Numbered from the stretch's first letter, positions 1-11,467 are shown. The stretch is 64,000 nucleotides of DNA from Catonia carolina (GCA_035578175.1 JAQMRL010000003.1:28158672-28222671), one strand, 5' to 3'. A program made the numbers and translations. The notes: generated by a model from the letters alone, not told the origin.

Positions 1-133
1 TTAAAATAATTTCGATGGTTTTTAATTCAGTAATATTACAAAGATAAGTAATTTAATGTAATTATAATATTATTTGAATTCTAAAGTTTATAGAAACTAT
101 CATAGTAACTCTTTATAATGTAAACTGATTTAT

Positions 134-169
134 TTATTTTCTACTCTAAACTGTATTTCAACATATTTA
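134..169. repeat. Target-site duplication, left copy (36 bp)
   Basis: This 36-bp stretch is repeated exactly at 1032-1067, directly after the poly(A) tail of the Jockey-like insertion. Identity stops at both ends, so the two copies define the insertion as 170-1031. TSDs of non-LTR elements are usually shorter, so this one is unusually long. Confidence 0.9.
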
Positions 170-856
170 GTGGCAACATTTGCCGACGACACAGCCATTC
201 AGGCAATACACGAAGATGCACAAATTGCATCTCGTAACTTGCAGCAACACTTAGACAGCGTACAAAATTGGCAAAAAAAGTGGCGTATAAAAACAAATGA
301 ACACAAGAGTCTGCACGTCACATTTACACTAAAACGGGAAACATGTTCACCAGTGTTTTTGAACAACGTACAAATTCCACAATCCGATACGGCAAAATAT
401 CTTGGCCTCCACCTGGACAGGCGTCTAACATGGAGGACTCACATATGGAACAAACGAAAACAGTTAAATCTTAAATACCAACAGCTGTATTGGATGCTTA
501 ATGGAAAATCCAAATTATCGGCACAAAACAAATTGTTAATTTATAAAACTGTACTTAAACCTGTGTGGACATATGGGATACAACTCTGGGGCACAGCAAG
601 TCACAGTAACATTGAAATAATTCAACGGTTTCAGTCAAAAATACTTCGAAACATCATGGACTCACCTTGGTACATATCCAACACTATATTGCACAGAGAC
701 ACGAACACTCCCACGGTACACGAAGCTATACAGAAATTTTGCACCAGTTACCAAACAAGACTTGAAAATCACCAGAATCCAGAAGCCATCAATCTCCTAG
801 ACAACAGTGGAACACACAGAAGACTATGCAGACTACACCCTACAGATTTATTTTAA
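170..856 (+). pseudogene. Reverse transcriptase C-terminal fragment (Jockey-like)
   Basis: About 228 codons, open throughout. The fragment begins at the RT catalytic box FADD (residues 4-7) and continues with the thumb-region motif KYLGLHLDRRLTWRTHI (about residues 77-93). It then has the conserved TYGIQLWG segment and the RFQSKILR / SPWYISN block typical of Jockey-clade RTs. The endonuclease, ORF1 and fingers/palm up to the catalytic Asp pair are missing, so it cannot encode a working enzyme. There is no native start codon; the first codon is GTG at the truncation point. Related fragments lie at 18195, 23211, 34519, 49236 and 53845. Confidence 0.9.
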
Positions 857-1031
857 TATGTGATTGTGTAATTTATTTTACGATCGCAAAATCACTTCAA
901 CAAAATGGGAAATTTTATAGAGTAATACCAAGGGGTATTACTTACTCAAGATTTATACTTACAACACATCTACTCATTGTTCTATGAGAGCAGATCGTAG
1001 ATTTACAGTTATTCAAAAAAAAAAAAAAAAA
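170..1031 (+). mobile_element. 5'-truncated Jockey-like non-LTR retrotransposon insertion
   Basis: This is a complete insertion event of 862 bp: the 3' part of a reverse transcriptase gene (170-856), a short 3' UTR, and a 17-base A tract (1015-1031), flanked by the 36-bp TSD. Truncation falls just before the FADD catalytic box, as expected when target-primed reverse transcription stops early. A second copy of the same family covers the last ~340 bp at 34519-34855 on the minus strand. The frame is intact to its stop, which suggests a fairly young insertion. Confidence 0.88.
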
Positions 1032-1067
1032 TTATTTTCTACTCTAAACTGTATTTCAACATATTTA
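1032..1067. repeat. Target-site duplication, right copy (36 bp)
   Basis: Exact copy of 134-169, placed directly after the A17 tail of the Jockey-like insertion. Confidence 0.9.
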
Positions 1068-2464
1068 CATATTTACAGCGTATTACGATTCGGAATGTAG
1101 AACACTAACTGTAGCTATAAAAACACAATGATCTAAATTTCCCATTAAACCTTCCGTATTTTGTTTATCTGATACACACAATTTATTTTTACCACATGCG
1201 ATGTTGTTCACAATGTAACAACTAATGTTTGAATATTTTCTTCACGTTGTTTTCGTTTCAACTTTTACACGTTTGATTACACTTAAACTTAAGTAAGAAA
1301 ATAACTAAATTTTATGTGTGCATAATACAAACAATATTTCTGAATTATTAAATAACGGTAATTTTTGTCGATAAAACCAAATAGCTGAATCTCAAAAATA
1401 TTACCTACGATTCCAATAAATCTTTTATCTAGCAGTGCAACCTTTCATTTAATTCAACAGCATAGCGAATATTATTTAAGTGTTGTAAAAGTGGAAGATG
1501 GAAGACAATAAATTTTGACCGAATTTTTAACGAAATATCAAGGACCATGTAAAAATCAGGGTGTATAAAATGTGTATTATTTTACGTACGACAAAGTTTA
1601 CGTTTATACTATTTTTCAAGACTGATGAGCTATGAACGTACGCATTGCCCACTACCCATTTTATAGATAGCTCTGTTATATATTTCGTCAGAAATTTTTT
1701 TGGTCTTTCAATAACAAACAACCTATTAACATTTTTACCAGCTGATTATATTATAAAGTATCGCATGTCAACGCGCTCTATAATCGATGTGTTCAGTACG
1801 AGATGCAAGATTACGAGTGAAGTACTGCTGCTCTTACACGCGTGCGTAAATAATTGTTGTCAGATACAATCTGACAACGCTGTAAAACGCTCTGATTAGT
1901 CTAAACGTTCGGAACAGCAGAGCTCATCAACTGTGAAAAACATTATAGTATTTCTGTATCATGAAATTACTTATTTTCTTATAAATGCAAATTTAAATTA
2001 TTAGTGCTAAATAAATTGAATTATGAAGACAAACATTATAAAAGTAGAGTAGAAATTTAAGTTAATTACTTTTAATATGTTACACTGTCTTTGTCAAGGT
2101 ATTAACCCAGTTTTACTGGGCCACTTCAAGTGAATGCCTTGTCAGAGACTGACCAGAAAGAGGACCTTGTTGCCTTTCGTGCAATACTATAACCTTCCCA
2201 TTCCCTGCTAAACATTTTGACTTTTCATATATGGTAGCGTCATTATTTGAATTTTAGTTGAAGGTTTGAGGGCGCCACTATCGCTTTTGTATTGTGAAAA
2301 AAATAGAAACTTTTAAAAACGAAATTCTGTTTTTGGGTTTTAAGTAGAGTACTAATAGTGCTTACAGTCTACATAGATCTTAAAAGAAAGATTTGTTTCC
2401 GATTGTTTTATTTCATGTAAATACATAAGAATAATATCTTTAATTTAATACTTATTTTAAGTTT
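1068..2464. other. No recognisable gene; AT-rich spacer
   Basis: Frames of 64 codons (1527-1721, minus) and 84 codons (1645-1899, plus) overlap on opposite strands. Neither shows a domain, signal or repeat match, so they are treated as chance. No other structure was seen. Confidence 0.6.
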
Positions 2465-2630
2465 ATTTGAAGTCGCATCAGCAGCTCGGTTATTACCGAC
2501 TACGGTGGGTTATATAACTTGAAACAGTGGTTTTGACTTAGGATAATTTCCAAACCCTAGCCGGCAACTGAACTCGGGCCCTCCGCGTTGTAAGCTAGCG
2601 CGATAACACTACACTACGGAGACGTCCTCA
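2465..2630 (-). mobile_element. tRNA-derived SINE (family C), near full length
   Basis: Read on the minus strand, the head (about 2630-2550) has a pol III A-box-like segment CCGTAGTGTAGTGTTATCG and a B-box-like CGAGTTCAGTTGCC, spaced as in a tRNA. A short body follows, ending in CCGAGCTGCTGATGCGACTT and an A-rich tail. The same 3' end recurs at 57605-57662, which shows that it is a dispersed family. No clean TSD could be fixed. Confidence 0.7.
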
Positions 2631-3143
2631 ACGTAGTTTTATTTACATCACTAAGGTTTTTGGATTTTCAAATACGTATCAATGAATTTAACTTTCACTT
2701 TTTATTGATACAAGCAGATAATGATACAAAATGTATTAGATTCAGTGAGGTAACTGTCCTTATGGTAACAATGTGCTTTTTATTATTCCACATTTGTAAA
2801 ATCGCCTACATTTATTGAAAGTTTTAAACATTTTGTTAACAAAGATAGGAATGGCTACAACAGTTATCGTAAAGTTAAAAGATGTACTCAAAACAAACTT
2901 TCGCGTTTTCCTAATAGCATAAATATCATTCATTGTTACATCGGCCTAACTTCTTACATTTTGATAATATCCTTATGAATACATATAATATTATTTTTGT
3001 TAACTGTACGACATTTTTAACATTTGTTTTGACTTTCATGAGAAAATAATTTAGCTAATTAATAATTATTAGAAATTTTGTCATTTTAACGTAGTACCTT
3101 TATAAAAATGTTAAATTGATTATCATTTTCAATAGATCTTTCT

Positions 3144-3179
3144 ATGTGTGTTCGTGTGCGCGTGCGCGTGTGTGTGTGT
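3144..3179. repeat. (TG/CG)n microsatellite
   Basis: Alternating purine-pyrimidine tract of TG units with some CG. It lies on the inner side of a HINE end fragment (3295-3357). Other HINE copies carry (GT)n at a fixed internal site, so it may be a relic of that site. Confidence 0.8.
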
Positions 3180-3294
3180 AATTAGGGCTATTGGGGGACA
3201 TTGCTATTGGTACACACCGACGTACTGAGGATACAAAACCGACCGAGGACACACACGTGGTGCTCGGAACGTTTAACTTTGAAATTCCTATTAT

Positions 3295-3357
3295 ACAAAA
3301 AAATCGATATGAATACAATACTTTTCTTCCCTAAATTCTTAAGAGGCAAGAGAACGT
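3295..3357 (-). mobile_element. HINE-like element, left-end fragment
   Basis: The reverse complement starts with the family terminal repeat (here ACGTTCTCTTGCC, 3345-3357). It continues through the conserved AGGGAAGAAAAGTATTG and the CGATTTTTT block. Only about 60 bp are clearly related; the rest has decayed. Confidence 0.55.
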
Positions 3358-3597
3358 AAGTAGACAATATTGTACAGTACGCTATAACACTACTCACGAA
3401 CAGCCTTGCCGCACACAAACATGTTGACAACAGTACTGTAAATAACATTAAACCCCTGGCAGTATAATACACACAAGCCTTACCTTACACAGATATTTTG
3501 ACAACTGTACTGTAAATAGCAATAAACCTCTGACATTTTAATTAACCGTGGTCTATTCATAGTTCAAATCACAGTTTTATTTATTCATGGTGTTTAT

Positions 3598-3790
3598 ACT
3601 TTCTCTTACTTTCCATGATTATAGGAGGAAAAGTATTGTTTTCATGTCGGTTTTTCGTAATAGAGTTTTCACCGGATCTACACGTTTTCATTTCAGACCT
3701 CCTGAACCCAAAAAACATGTTATAGCGATTGGTTTGTGTGCGCGTGTGTGTTCGTGGGGGTAGTGGGTGTGTGTGTATTACAAATTCGTT
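3598..3790 (+). mobile_element. HINE-like element, left-end fragment with (GT)n
   Basis: This fragment carries the family left end: ACTTTCTCTTAC, then GGAGGAAAAGTATTG, TTTTCATGTCGGTTTTT, TTCACCGGATCTACACG and CCTGAACCCAAAAAACATG. It then has AGCGATTGG running into a GT-rich tract at about 3737-3775, the same order as in the long copies at 16087 and 21400. The right half is missing. Confidence 0.75.
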
Positions 3791-4274
3791 CGTAACAATT
3801 TACAAATACTTTTTTTAATTACCGCTATGAGAAACCAAGTAAAAACATAGTAATGTTTTGTGTAGTGCACTGAAAGGCGTTCTTCAGTATTAACAGTATA
3901 AAACTGTTTTTCATTAAAAAAATAATAGTAATATGAGGATTCATCACTAACTGGTTACACTAAACATTTCTATTTTAAGAAAATTTTTAAAATTTTGAAA
4001 AAATTGGTCGGGTATTCATTGGTAGATACGTATAACAAACAATTTTAAAGTTTCCAAAAATATTGCTAAATTAAGAGAGGGGAGAACTGTTGTTATCGTT
4101 GTAATATTGTAAGGTGAAAAGAATGACACGACACGGTGTCTTCACCAATTTTTGTAAGGCCTTTGTGAACACAAGGAGCCTAAACCAACCTCGTAGTGTT
4201 ATGATGTAGAAGCACAAAGCACGGCGAAAGCACCAATCTTTGTGAGCTGTAGCGTGTGTCGAAACGACACAATT

Positions 4275-4304
4275 TTTTTTTTAGTTAAAAACAACTAAAA
4301 AAAA
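4275..4304. repeat. Perfect 12-bp hairpin (T8-AGTT / AACT-A8)
   Basis: A 12-bp perfect stem with a 6-base loop (AAAAAC), at the edge of the GC-elevated segment. It could be an element terminus or a fold in an RNA; the sequence alone does not decide. Confidence 0.7.
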
Positions 4305-4319
4305 TTTATTTTATTTACA

Positions 4320-4672
4320 ACGCCCCGCGGCGAAAACCGAACCCTCCCCTTCACCAGACTTCGGAGCGGACGAAACACTGTTGTAATTCTCCACCGGGAG
4401 AATTCCAAAAGTGACCCGCCCCAAAACGAATAAAAGGGAAAAACGGCTCACCCCACAAAGACGCTGAAACTGAAATAAGTATGGGGGCATCCACCATCCA
4501 CGATATTTTTTGAATCCAGCCAGAATCTGAAACCGGACCCAGGGGTTGTGGAAATCCCAGTGAAAAACAACTAACGTAGCTCAAATGATAGTCAAGTCTC
4601 GCTTTAAATACTGCTAGGGTGAGATTGTAGGAAAATCTGTGCCGGTTCAAAATGGTAGAAAAATAAATCATA
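4320..4672 (-). other. GC-elevated segment with a 106-codon minus-strand frame
   Basis: The base composition is clearly richer in G+C than the flanks. One open frame (4351-4671, minus) starts MIYFSTILNRHRFSYNL and has W-, P- and G-rich stretches such as GFPQPLGPVSDSGWIQ. I recognise no domain, and no splice pattern is convincing. It could be a piece of an unrecognised mobile element or an exon relic. Confidence 0.3.
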
Positions 4673-4689
4673 ATCTGACACCCAAAAAA

Positions 4690-6070
4690 TGGATTTAAAA
4701 CAAACTACTTTAATTCAAAACATATTGACATATATATCCAACAAAAAAAAATGTTAACAGAATCTTTGTAAACAAGCAAATTATATTTTTTCCTTTTTTT
4801 ACAAAATAACAAAAAACAACGTTAAATTCTCATTCCTGAGAACAAGAGACATAATAAAAAGATCAAAAAAAAATTAGTGTTGTAGACACTTATAATGTAT
4901 CGTTTAAAAAAAATTACCAATTAAATCTTAATACCAATAAAAAAAAATATTGTTTAAAGCCTCTGTCTGAAAATCGATAGCTACGCGGTTTTTTTTTTTA
5001 AAAAGAATTTAATAATTTGCTTAATTTTTTATTAGTAATAAATTTAATTTCTAAAATAATTTAATTTTTAATTCATTTCATTAATTTATTAAATTTAGTT
5101 AATTTTTTTAAAAAAGAAAACAAACATACAACTAGACCTTTAAGGATTTTAAGGACTTAGAATTTAAATCAAAAATTTGGAAAGAAAAATGTACCTTTTT
5201 TATAATCAGGAAGAATTTTAAAAAAATTATCTAAAAATTGTAAAAAAAACTAACGTATGAGAAATCTCTAAAACAAATCTACCTGATCCTTTTACTAGGA
5301 AAAATCGCTTAACTATCGCTTCTCAAACAGACGCATAAAAAAACAAATAATTGGGAAATTGGGTAGGCCATACATAACTCAATGAATAATCAAATTTAAA
5401 AGCACATTGGGCTACATTATAGAAAATTTAATTTTCTACAGAATTGTATAAAATGGTTTTCTTTTTATCTTTTAATGAGTAATTTAATTTCTGTTTCTTT
5501 TTTACTGTCTTTCAAGAACCTGTTACAAAAAATAATACCTTTTCTGTAAATTTAATATTATTCTATTGTAAAAGAAAACAATAGACACTTCTTTTCACTT
5601 TATTGCACAGAATGAATACAAAATTTTTAATTAAACTGTTTAAAATATTAAAAAATATAAAATTACTGAATTAATATTTCAGTAATGAAGAAGCAACTAT
5701 ATTCTTATATTTCTACAGCAGGTTCCAAGAAATGAATGCCTTCAAACAATAATCTCATAATGTGTTATCATGTACCATGATCTAATTTTGAAATTTTAAG
5801 TATGAAACTGCCAAAATAATAATAATAAGAGGTTGTTAATTAATTTATTAATTAGGTAATAAAAAATAAATGTGACCCAATAAATTAATAATAAAAAAAT
5901 AATATAATATAAAACAATAGCAAGCTGGAATATTATGATATAAATAGGCCTAAATGTGACTCAACCAAATTATAAATATATGTAATTAAGATAGGCACAA
6001 TGCAGCAATTATTTCAATTATAAATTTTTATGAACTTCATAGGAAGTTGGTTTACTTTAACTAAAATCTA
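4690..6070. other. AT-rich spacer, nothing recognised
   Basis: Long A and T runs and no open frame of note. No repeats shared with the rest of the window were noticed. Confidence 0.6.
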
Positions 6071-6074
6071 AAAA

Positions 6075-6605
6075 TCTTGTGTTAAACACTCACACGACTT
6101 TCTCTTGCAACACAGATAATAAAATATATGTTATAATCTTTGTTTAATCATAAGTGAACAATGAAAGAATTTCACAAATTTCGAAATTTCAGAGATTATA
6201 CATGCTGCTTAACCAAATTTCGAGATTTCCGAATAACATACCGCTTACCCTATCTAGTAGAACACAAAAAATATAGTAATAAGGGGATTTTCATCAAAAT
6301 CTTAGGACCCGTTTTTGAGAAAATTGCAAATAAATAAAATATTTCACGAATGAACTACTACATTCAGTTGACTGATTTTGATGAAAATGTTTCTCTCGCG
6401 TCCGCTTATGGTATGTAACCCATGTTCCAAGTTTCAACTTCGTACGATATTCCGTTTTGAAATATTTTATTCACACAGATCAATCGGTAAAAATATGTTT
6501 TTTGCGTTCCTGAAAACCTGTATTTTCGGTAAAAATTCGGTTTAAAAAAATCAACATGAAAGCAATAATTTTCTTCCCTATATTTCATTAGGGCAAAAAA
6601 ATTAG
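6075..6605 (-). mobile_element. HINE-like element, internally shortened copy
   Basis: In minus orientation both family ends are present. The right end (6079-6108) has the hairpin arms GTGTTAAACACTCACAC followed by the inverted-repeat motif. The left end (about 6590-6605) has a decayed GGCAAAAAAAT. Core blocks shared with other copies include GACTGATTTTGATGAAAATG and the TACCCTATCTAGTAGA block. It is ~530 bp against ~930 bp for the long copies, so the middle has lost sequence. Confidence 0.75.
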
Positions 6606-6609
6606 AATC

Positions 6610-7845
6610 AAATAAAAATAAACCAGAAGTCAAAAGTGTAAAACCCACAACCAATAGCTTCATAATGTAAAATATTCATTAAAATCCATAAAATATTTTG
6701 CCTAATGTTTTTTATTAACACACTAGAGAAATTATTAATTCTTAATTTGAAAGGTGAATTTTAACTGTACATGTGTATTTCAGTACGTCTGTTATAAACT
6801 CGAAAACCGCTGAACCAATTTTAGTAACCATCACGCCACATTATTTCTTAAAACTACAGGAATTTTCGACATAATTTTTATGAATAACTTTAAAACTTCC
6901 TGAGGAACGTTATTAACAAAAACTTTCAAATAATTTTATTTGGCCATTGTACTTTTTAGCTTTTCATTGTTTCAACATTTCCAGTTGGCATAATATAAAT
7001 TTCATCAAAACCAAATGCTTTCAACTTTCATCAGAAATTCATCAACACTGAATGACGTATTTAGAACAAGTTAATTCTTTTGTAATAAATGTGGTGTTTC
7101 GTAATTAAGCCAAAATGATATATTACTGTAATTAATTTAAATGTACGAGAAAGTGCAGTACAGTAACAAATGATATGTTATGCAAATGGTAACGTATTAC
7201 AAGTATTAGTTGGTTTTTTTTAACTATATTGTAGTTGGAACTTCTACGTTACTTATTGCACATCATTTTCTGTAAACTGAGTAGTACCACTGGTATAAGC
7301 GGTGAAGTAATTTTGAGCAACATTTCTTCATTTCATACAACATTTACTACGTTCTGTTCGTTTTATAAATTGCATATGTAGAAAGTTTTTACAAAATCTT
7401 TTTCTTTTATCAATATTCTTTGACCCAGATTTTTGACTTTAAAATTGATATCAATAATAACGGAAAATGAAATTGATATCTTTTTGTGTTATTTCTAAAA
7501 CTCAATTCATCGTTCATAACAAAAGTATATTGCGAAATATATTTAAAAAATTAAATAGAGCATGAAAATTATTGGGATAAATTTTTAGATATTTCTTAAA
7601 ATGAATTATAATATGAATAAAAAATGTAATAAGATATCAAATTGTAATGATATATCGGTGGTCTACTCTGTGAACTTTCATAATGACATTTATTTAAATA
7701 TTTGAATTTATGTACATTCTGAAATCTAGGTAAGAGTCAATAAAATTGTTTTTAAAAAAACAACACGTTGTTTTAGAAAGTCGAATACCATAATTATTCA
7801 ATTATTAGTATTTATTTAAATTCATATAATTTAATATTTATAATT
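6610..7845. other. AT-rich spacer, nothing recognised
   Basis: No open frame, tRNA-like head or repeat shared with other parts of the window was seen. Confidence 0.6.
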
Positions 7846-7854
7846 AGAGTAAAT

Positions 7855-8003
7855 CGCTTTCGTAGTGCAGTTTCCTAGAAGCAGGTTAGACTTTAAAGAG
7901 AAGAGAGGTTCTGTTCCCAGCTAGGAAGTGAATTGAATTGAGTTTTAATTCAATAAAATTTACTGTTTCAGCTCTGACTCTTTATCCACTATGATTGCTA
8001 ATA
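7855..8003 (+). mobile_element. Probable tRNA-like SINE (family E)
   Basis: An A-box-like GTAGTGCAGTTTCC is followed ~50 bp later by a B-box-like GGTTCTGTTCCCAG. The body ends CTCTGACTCTTTATCCACTATG. The copy at 20350-20605 has the same order and ends TTATTCTTTATCCATTATG. The match is partial, so the call rests on the shared 3' end and B-box spacing. Confidence 0.4.
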
Positions 8004-8066
8004 AAAAAGTTATAATGTAGTTTTAATAAATTAATAAATAGCGTGTAATTTTTGTCTTAGAAATAG

Positions 8067-8103
8067 TTAACCCTTTATAGGCCTTTGGTAAGTATACTTA
8101 CCA
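8067..8103. repeat. TTAA-CCC terminus-like sequence with an 18-bp palindrome
   Basis: TTAA followed by CCCTTTATAGGCC resembles a piggyBac-type end (TTAA target, CCC start). Adjacent is the perfect 18-bp palindrome TGGTAAGTATACTTACCA (8086-8103). No matching opposite end was found, so transposon identity is unproven. Confidence 0.35.
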
Positions 8104-8472
8104 CTGGCAATAAGGTCGAGTTTATTTAAGAAAAAGCTATGCAGATAAACTTATCGGCATTTTGTGATTGTTTTAGTGTTATGTTCTCTGGTAAGTAAGC
8201 TATCCACATATTGAAATTAGTGCGTAGCGATCATTTTGCTTCGCGAGTTGCACAAATGTGGTAAGGATTCATACCAGCGTACCCTACCCTGTTCTTTTGT
8301 ACAGTCCTTAGAAACTTCAAGTTTTTTACGGCAAAGCAAGCATTCATGCTAAAAAAGTTGAGATAAAGTTAAGATAAGTTATTCTACACATTTATTTTGT
8401 TATATAGTGCTGCAAAATGCTTTAATAAGAATTCTTACCACTAAACATTATGTGATTATCATTTCAATAAAC

Positions 8473-8501
8473 GTTCCCTGGTAAGTATAATTACCAGGAA
8501 C
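8473..8501. repeat. Second GGTAAGTA hairpin
   Basis: CTGGTAA and TTACCAG form a 7-bp stem extended by GTTCC/GGAAC with one unpaired base. It shares the GGTAAGTAT core with the palindrome at 8086-8103. Further single GGTAAG motifs lie near 8189 and 8260. Purpose unknown. Confidence 0.6.
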
Positions 8502-9017
8502 TTCTAAAAAAAGAAATATCTTACTGTTCTGGCACTAGAAGTACATTATTCAAGTCCATACAAAGCAAAATTAATTATTGATTGGCAAGTGTTACATTTT
8601 GTTCAGAGTTTTTTTTTCAAACAAACTACTGAGTGTGTTTTATATTATAATTCTAAGAACGTTGTTATTCAGACTTGTATCGTCTTTGCTTAAAGTTCAT
8701 ACTTACGTTTTAAAAATTGACAGCAAAAAAATTATACCTTGTTAAAAAAAAAATTTTAATTGTAGAGTATGCAGGGGATACCACTAATGCAGGGGATATT
8801 AAATTCTTTGTGCAATGTATGATTAAAAAAATTTAAAGAAGCGTTAACAACAAATTAATGATATAATGGCTGACGTAATTTCTAAAAAGATTTCTGGCTT
8901 TATTCGTATTTAATTCCTCTCTGTATTTCGGATGCATAAAGTTAATTTTGCAAGTAATAAAAATGTAGAGTTAAACATTTTTTTACACTCAATTTACTAG
9001 TTTCAGACTTAAACATA

Positions 9018-9345
9018 TGTTCTGTTTTTATAACATGGTCTGCCAATTATATTACTGAAGCATTTAAAGAACAGAAGAGGTTGAGTTGTAAATGACACTA
9101 GAGTTATTTCTTCTGTAGTCATGAATTTCATTTTGCAATGTCAGACCCTGTTGAGAATGAGGTGAAGTTCTCATTCGGAGGGTGAAGAGTAGATGATTTT
9201 CGGAAGGATTGGCATTCTGATACGGATAATTTATTAACTCTATGAGAAGGGGAGTTAAACCAGCTCACTACTCGTCTCACTCAGAAAAGATTTTAGAAGT
9301 TCAAACCAGCCTGTTGGTGCTTACTTAAAAAACAAATTTCATTGC
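9018..9345 (+). mobile_element. (AAC)-tailed SINE-like retroposon (family D), decayed copy
   Basis: This copy shares an ordered series of blocks with the copy at 22424-22824: TGTTCTGTTTTTATAACATGG, GAAGCATTTAAAGAACAGAAG, the GACACTAGAGTTAT block and GTTCAAACCAGCCTGTTGG. It is diverged and lacks the first ~60 bp. Confidence 0.65.
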
Positions 9346-9796
9346 ACAACAATTTCAACAGCTCAGCATTTACCTATTTTTAAGTTTACTGAAAAATTGG
9401 ATTTGTAATAAAGAATATTATTAGCCTACCCTTCTTAAGAAAACGCATAAATTGTTCGTTCGCGGAAAGTTTAAATATCGCATCCGATGATATTTCATAA
9501 AATTGTAATATTCGAACAAACGGCCTACATTAACTTATATAAGCCTTATATTCTGTAAAATCATACCTATCAAGATTATAATAATTTTCCTGCTTATACT
9601 TTCGCTACTGCATTTAAGCGATTGCCGTCGCCCTACTAATTTCTTATTTTTCTCATCTGGATGAGTGAGGTGTTAAAGGTTATAGTTTTATAAAATATGT
9701 ATAGAAGATAAAAATTTTACTAATAAATTTCCCGTTAACTAAAAGATCCTAAATCAACGAGGAAAGAACTTCACAAAACGTTACTTGACCATATAT

Positions 9797-10499
9797 TTTT
9801 GACCTACGCTATAATTTTGTTTAACAGATACGAAAACATATATATCAGCTGTAACTGGTATACAACAAACGAATTATTTAGGCTCCGTGAGTAAGGCGGC
9901 CCAAGTTGCCCACATTCTAACCAATCAGATGTCTTCATCTGCGTCATTTTTATTGGTTAATATTGTCCAATCAGAGACTTTATATTACTGTACTACGTCA
10001 GATCGATATCAACCAATCAAATAGTGTCTTTCGGCGTTACGTTATTTGTAAGGTTGCTGCTTTCTGATCGGTCGCTACTCTCAATGGGCGTCAAGTCGAG
10101 TGAGATTTTGACCTACGCTATAATTTTGTTTAACAGATACGAAAACATATATATCAGCTGTAACTGGTATACAACAAACGAATTATTTAGGCTCCGTGAG
10201 TAAGGCGGCCCAAGTTGAGTGTGATGCGCGTGTGACGTCAATGGCTCAGATAATATCTGACCAATAAGAGTCTAGTATTTTCGGCCAAATAGAAAGCCCA
10301 CATTCTAACCAATCAGATGTCTTCATCTGCGTCATTTTTATTGGTTAATATTGTCCAATCAGAGACTTTATATTACTGTACTACGTCAGATCGATATCAA
10401 CCAATCAAATAGTGTCTTTCGGCGTTACGTTATTTGTAAGGTTGCTGCTTTCTGATCGGTCGCTACTCTCAATGGGCGTCAAGTCGAGTGAGATTTTGA
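9797..10499. repeat. Tandem duplication of a ~390-bp segment, the first copy lacking 79 bp
   Basis: 9797-9908 equals 10106-10217 (offset 309), and 9908-10111 equals 10296-10499 (offset 388). By eye the copies are identical. The second unit carries 79 bp (10217-10295) absent from the first; the break shows only 1-bp homology (G). Either the duplication is very recent or two haplotypes were joined during assembly. Confidence 0.9.
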
Positions 10500-10516
10500 T
10501 ATAAGGTCCACCCAAT
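9921..10516. promoter_or_regulatory. CCAAT-box cluster, with a CRE octamer in the second unit
   Basis: CCAAT or its complement occurs at 9921, 9952 (reverse), 9967 and 10013. The set repeats at 10309, 10340 (reverse), 10355 and 10401, with extra copies at 10261 and 10512. The 79-bp segment unique to the second unit holds a perfect TGACGTCA (10233-10240). CCAAT is the NF-Y site and TGACGTCA the CREB/ATF site. Spacing and density look like a promoter, but no gene is visible downstream. Confidence 0.4.
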
Positions 10517-11305
10517 GTCAACGTCTAGTTAACGGTAGGGCAGAACATATGTGAGTACCTTCTACTCGAGATTTATAATTTCTAGGTTGGTATCACTTAC
10601 CAAATACGTAAATCCCCATTATAGAGATCTTTCGGGTACTGAACGAAACTGAAATTAAAATTGAAATTGTTTTCTGATACTTCAGAATATTTACACGGTT
10701 TTTTTAAATCACGAATGTTCATTCAAAACCAATAAAAAGGAGAAAAAATGAGAGTGAGTCCTTTTTCCGTGTTGTTAGATTTTAGTAACCAAATTTTTGT
10801 CCAGTAATGTATCATATTTTTAGGGAATGACTTTTTACAACTTTAAGTCAAAAATTATGATACGTAGGAGGCAACTGAAATTTGTGATTCAAAATGTCTT
10901 GAGAAGGATCACAGTCAATATCAAACCGGTTAATATAGTATAACTGATTAATTCCGTTTTATAACAAGATTCCTATTTTGCTCTACCAATGAGAATTAGT
11001 CGAAAAACAATAAACAGTGGTCTACGGAATTACTGTTCTTAACATTTTTGTTTGGATACATTGTCGTTCAGTCAAAACCAAGAATTAAGCTTATCAATAG
11101 ATCTGGCTTCCGTACATTCAAATTGGTTTAATTACGGATTTATAAAGAAGTACTCTCTTATGAAGGGTAACTTTTGATTGTTGGAACGTAAGACTGTTTA
11201 GCTGTTTTCATCTACTATGGTGGGCAGGTTTGCCGTTTCTAGGTAACCTGTTTTGTTTTACTGAAGTTAATTTAAATTCTGCACTTCATAAACCATGATT
11301 CTCAG
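10500..11305. other. No recognisable gene downstream of the CCAAT cluster
   Basis: There is a TATA-like ATATAAGG at about 10498-10505 and a donor-like GTGAGT near 10551. No open frame or downstream exon could be identified, so no gene is called. Confidence 0.5.
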
Positions 11306-11309
11306 ACAG

Positions 11310-11467
11310 TTGTTTTTTGTGGTTTTACGTCTGACTTTTACATTTCTGCTAATGCAGACAAAGAGAAGGATGATAGATGAAAATAAGTGATGAAAAAATG
11401 TCAGACCGGACCGGGACCCCAGCGTAGAAGCCAATTGCGCAAACCACTACGCCAACGGGCCGGCCAG
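11310..11467 (-). mobile_element. tRNA-derived SINE (family A)
   Basis: Minus-strand reading: the head GGCCGGCCCGTTGGCGTAG has the A-box-like TTGGCGTAGTGG, and a B-box-like segment follows (about 11420-11405). The body passes through CATTTTTTCATC and ends CTGCATTAGCAG, CAGACGTAAAACC and an A-rich tail. The same order is seen at 59185-59371, and a 3' fragment lies at 32228-32274. Confidence 0.75.

Noticed and set aside
1645..1899. 84-codon gene
   Set aside because: It overlaps an opposite-strand frame, and has no motif, signal or repeat support.
10498..10600. Core promoter and first exon of a host gene
   Set aside because: TATA-like and donor-like motifs are present but no exon, frame or second splice site could be supported.
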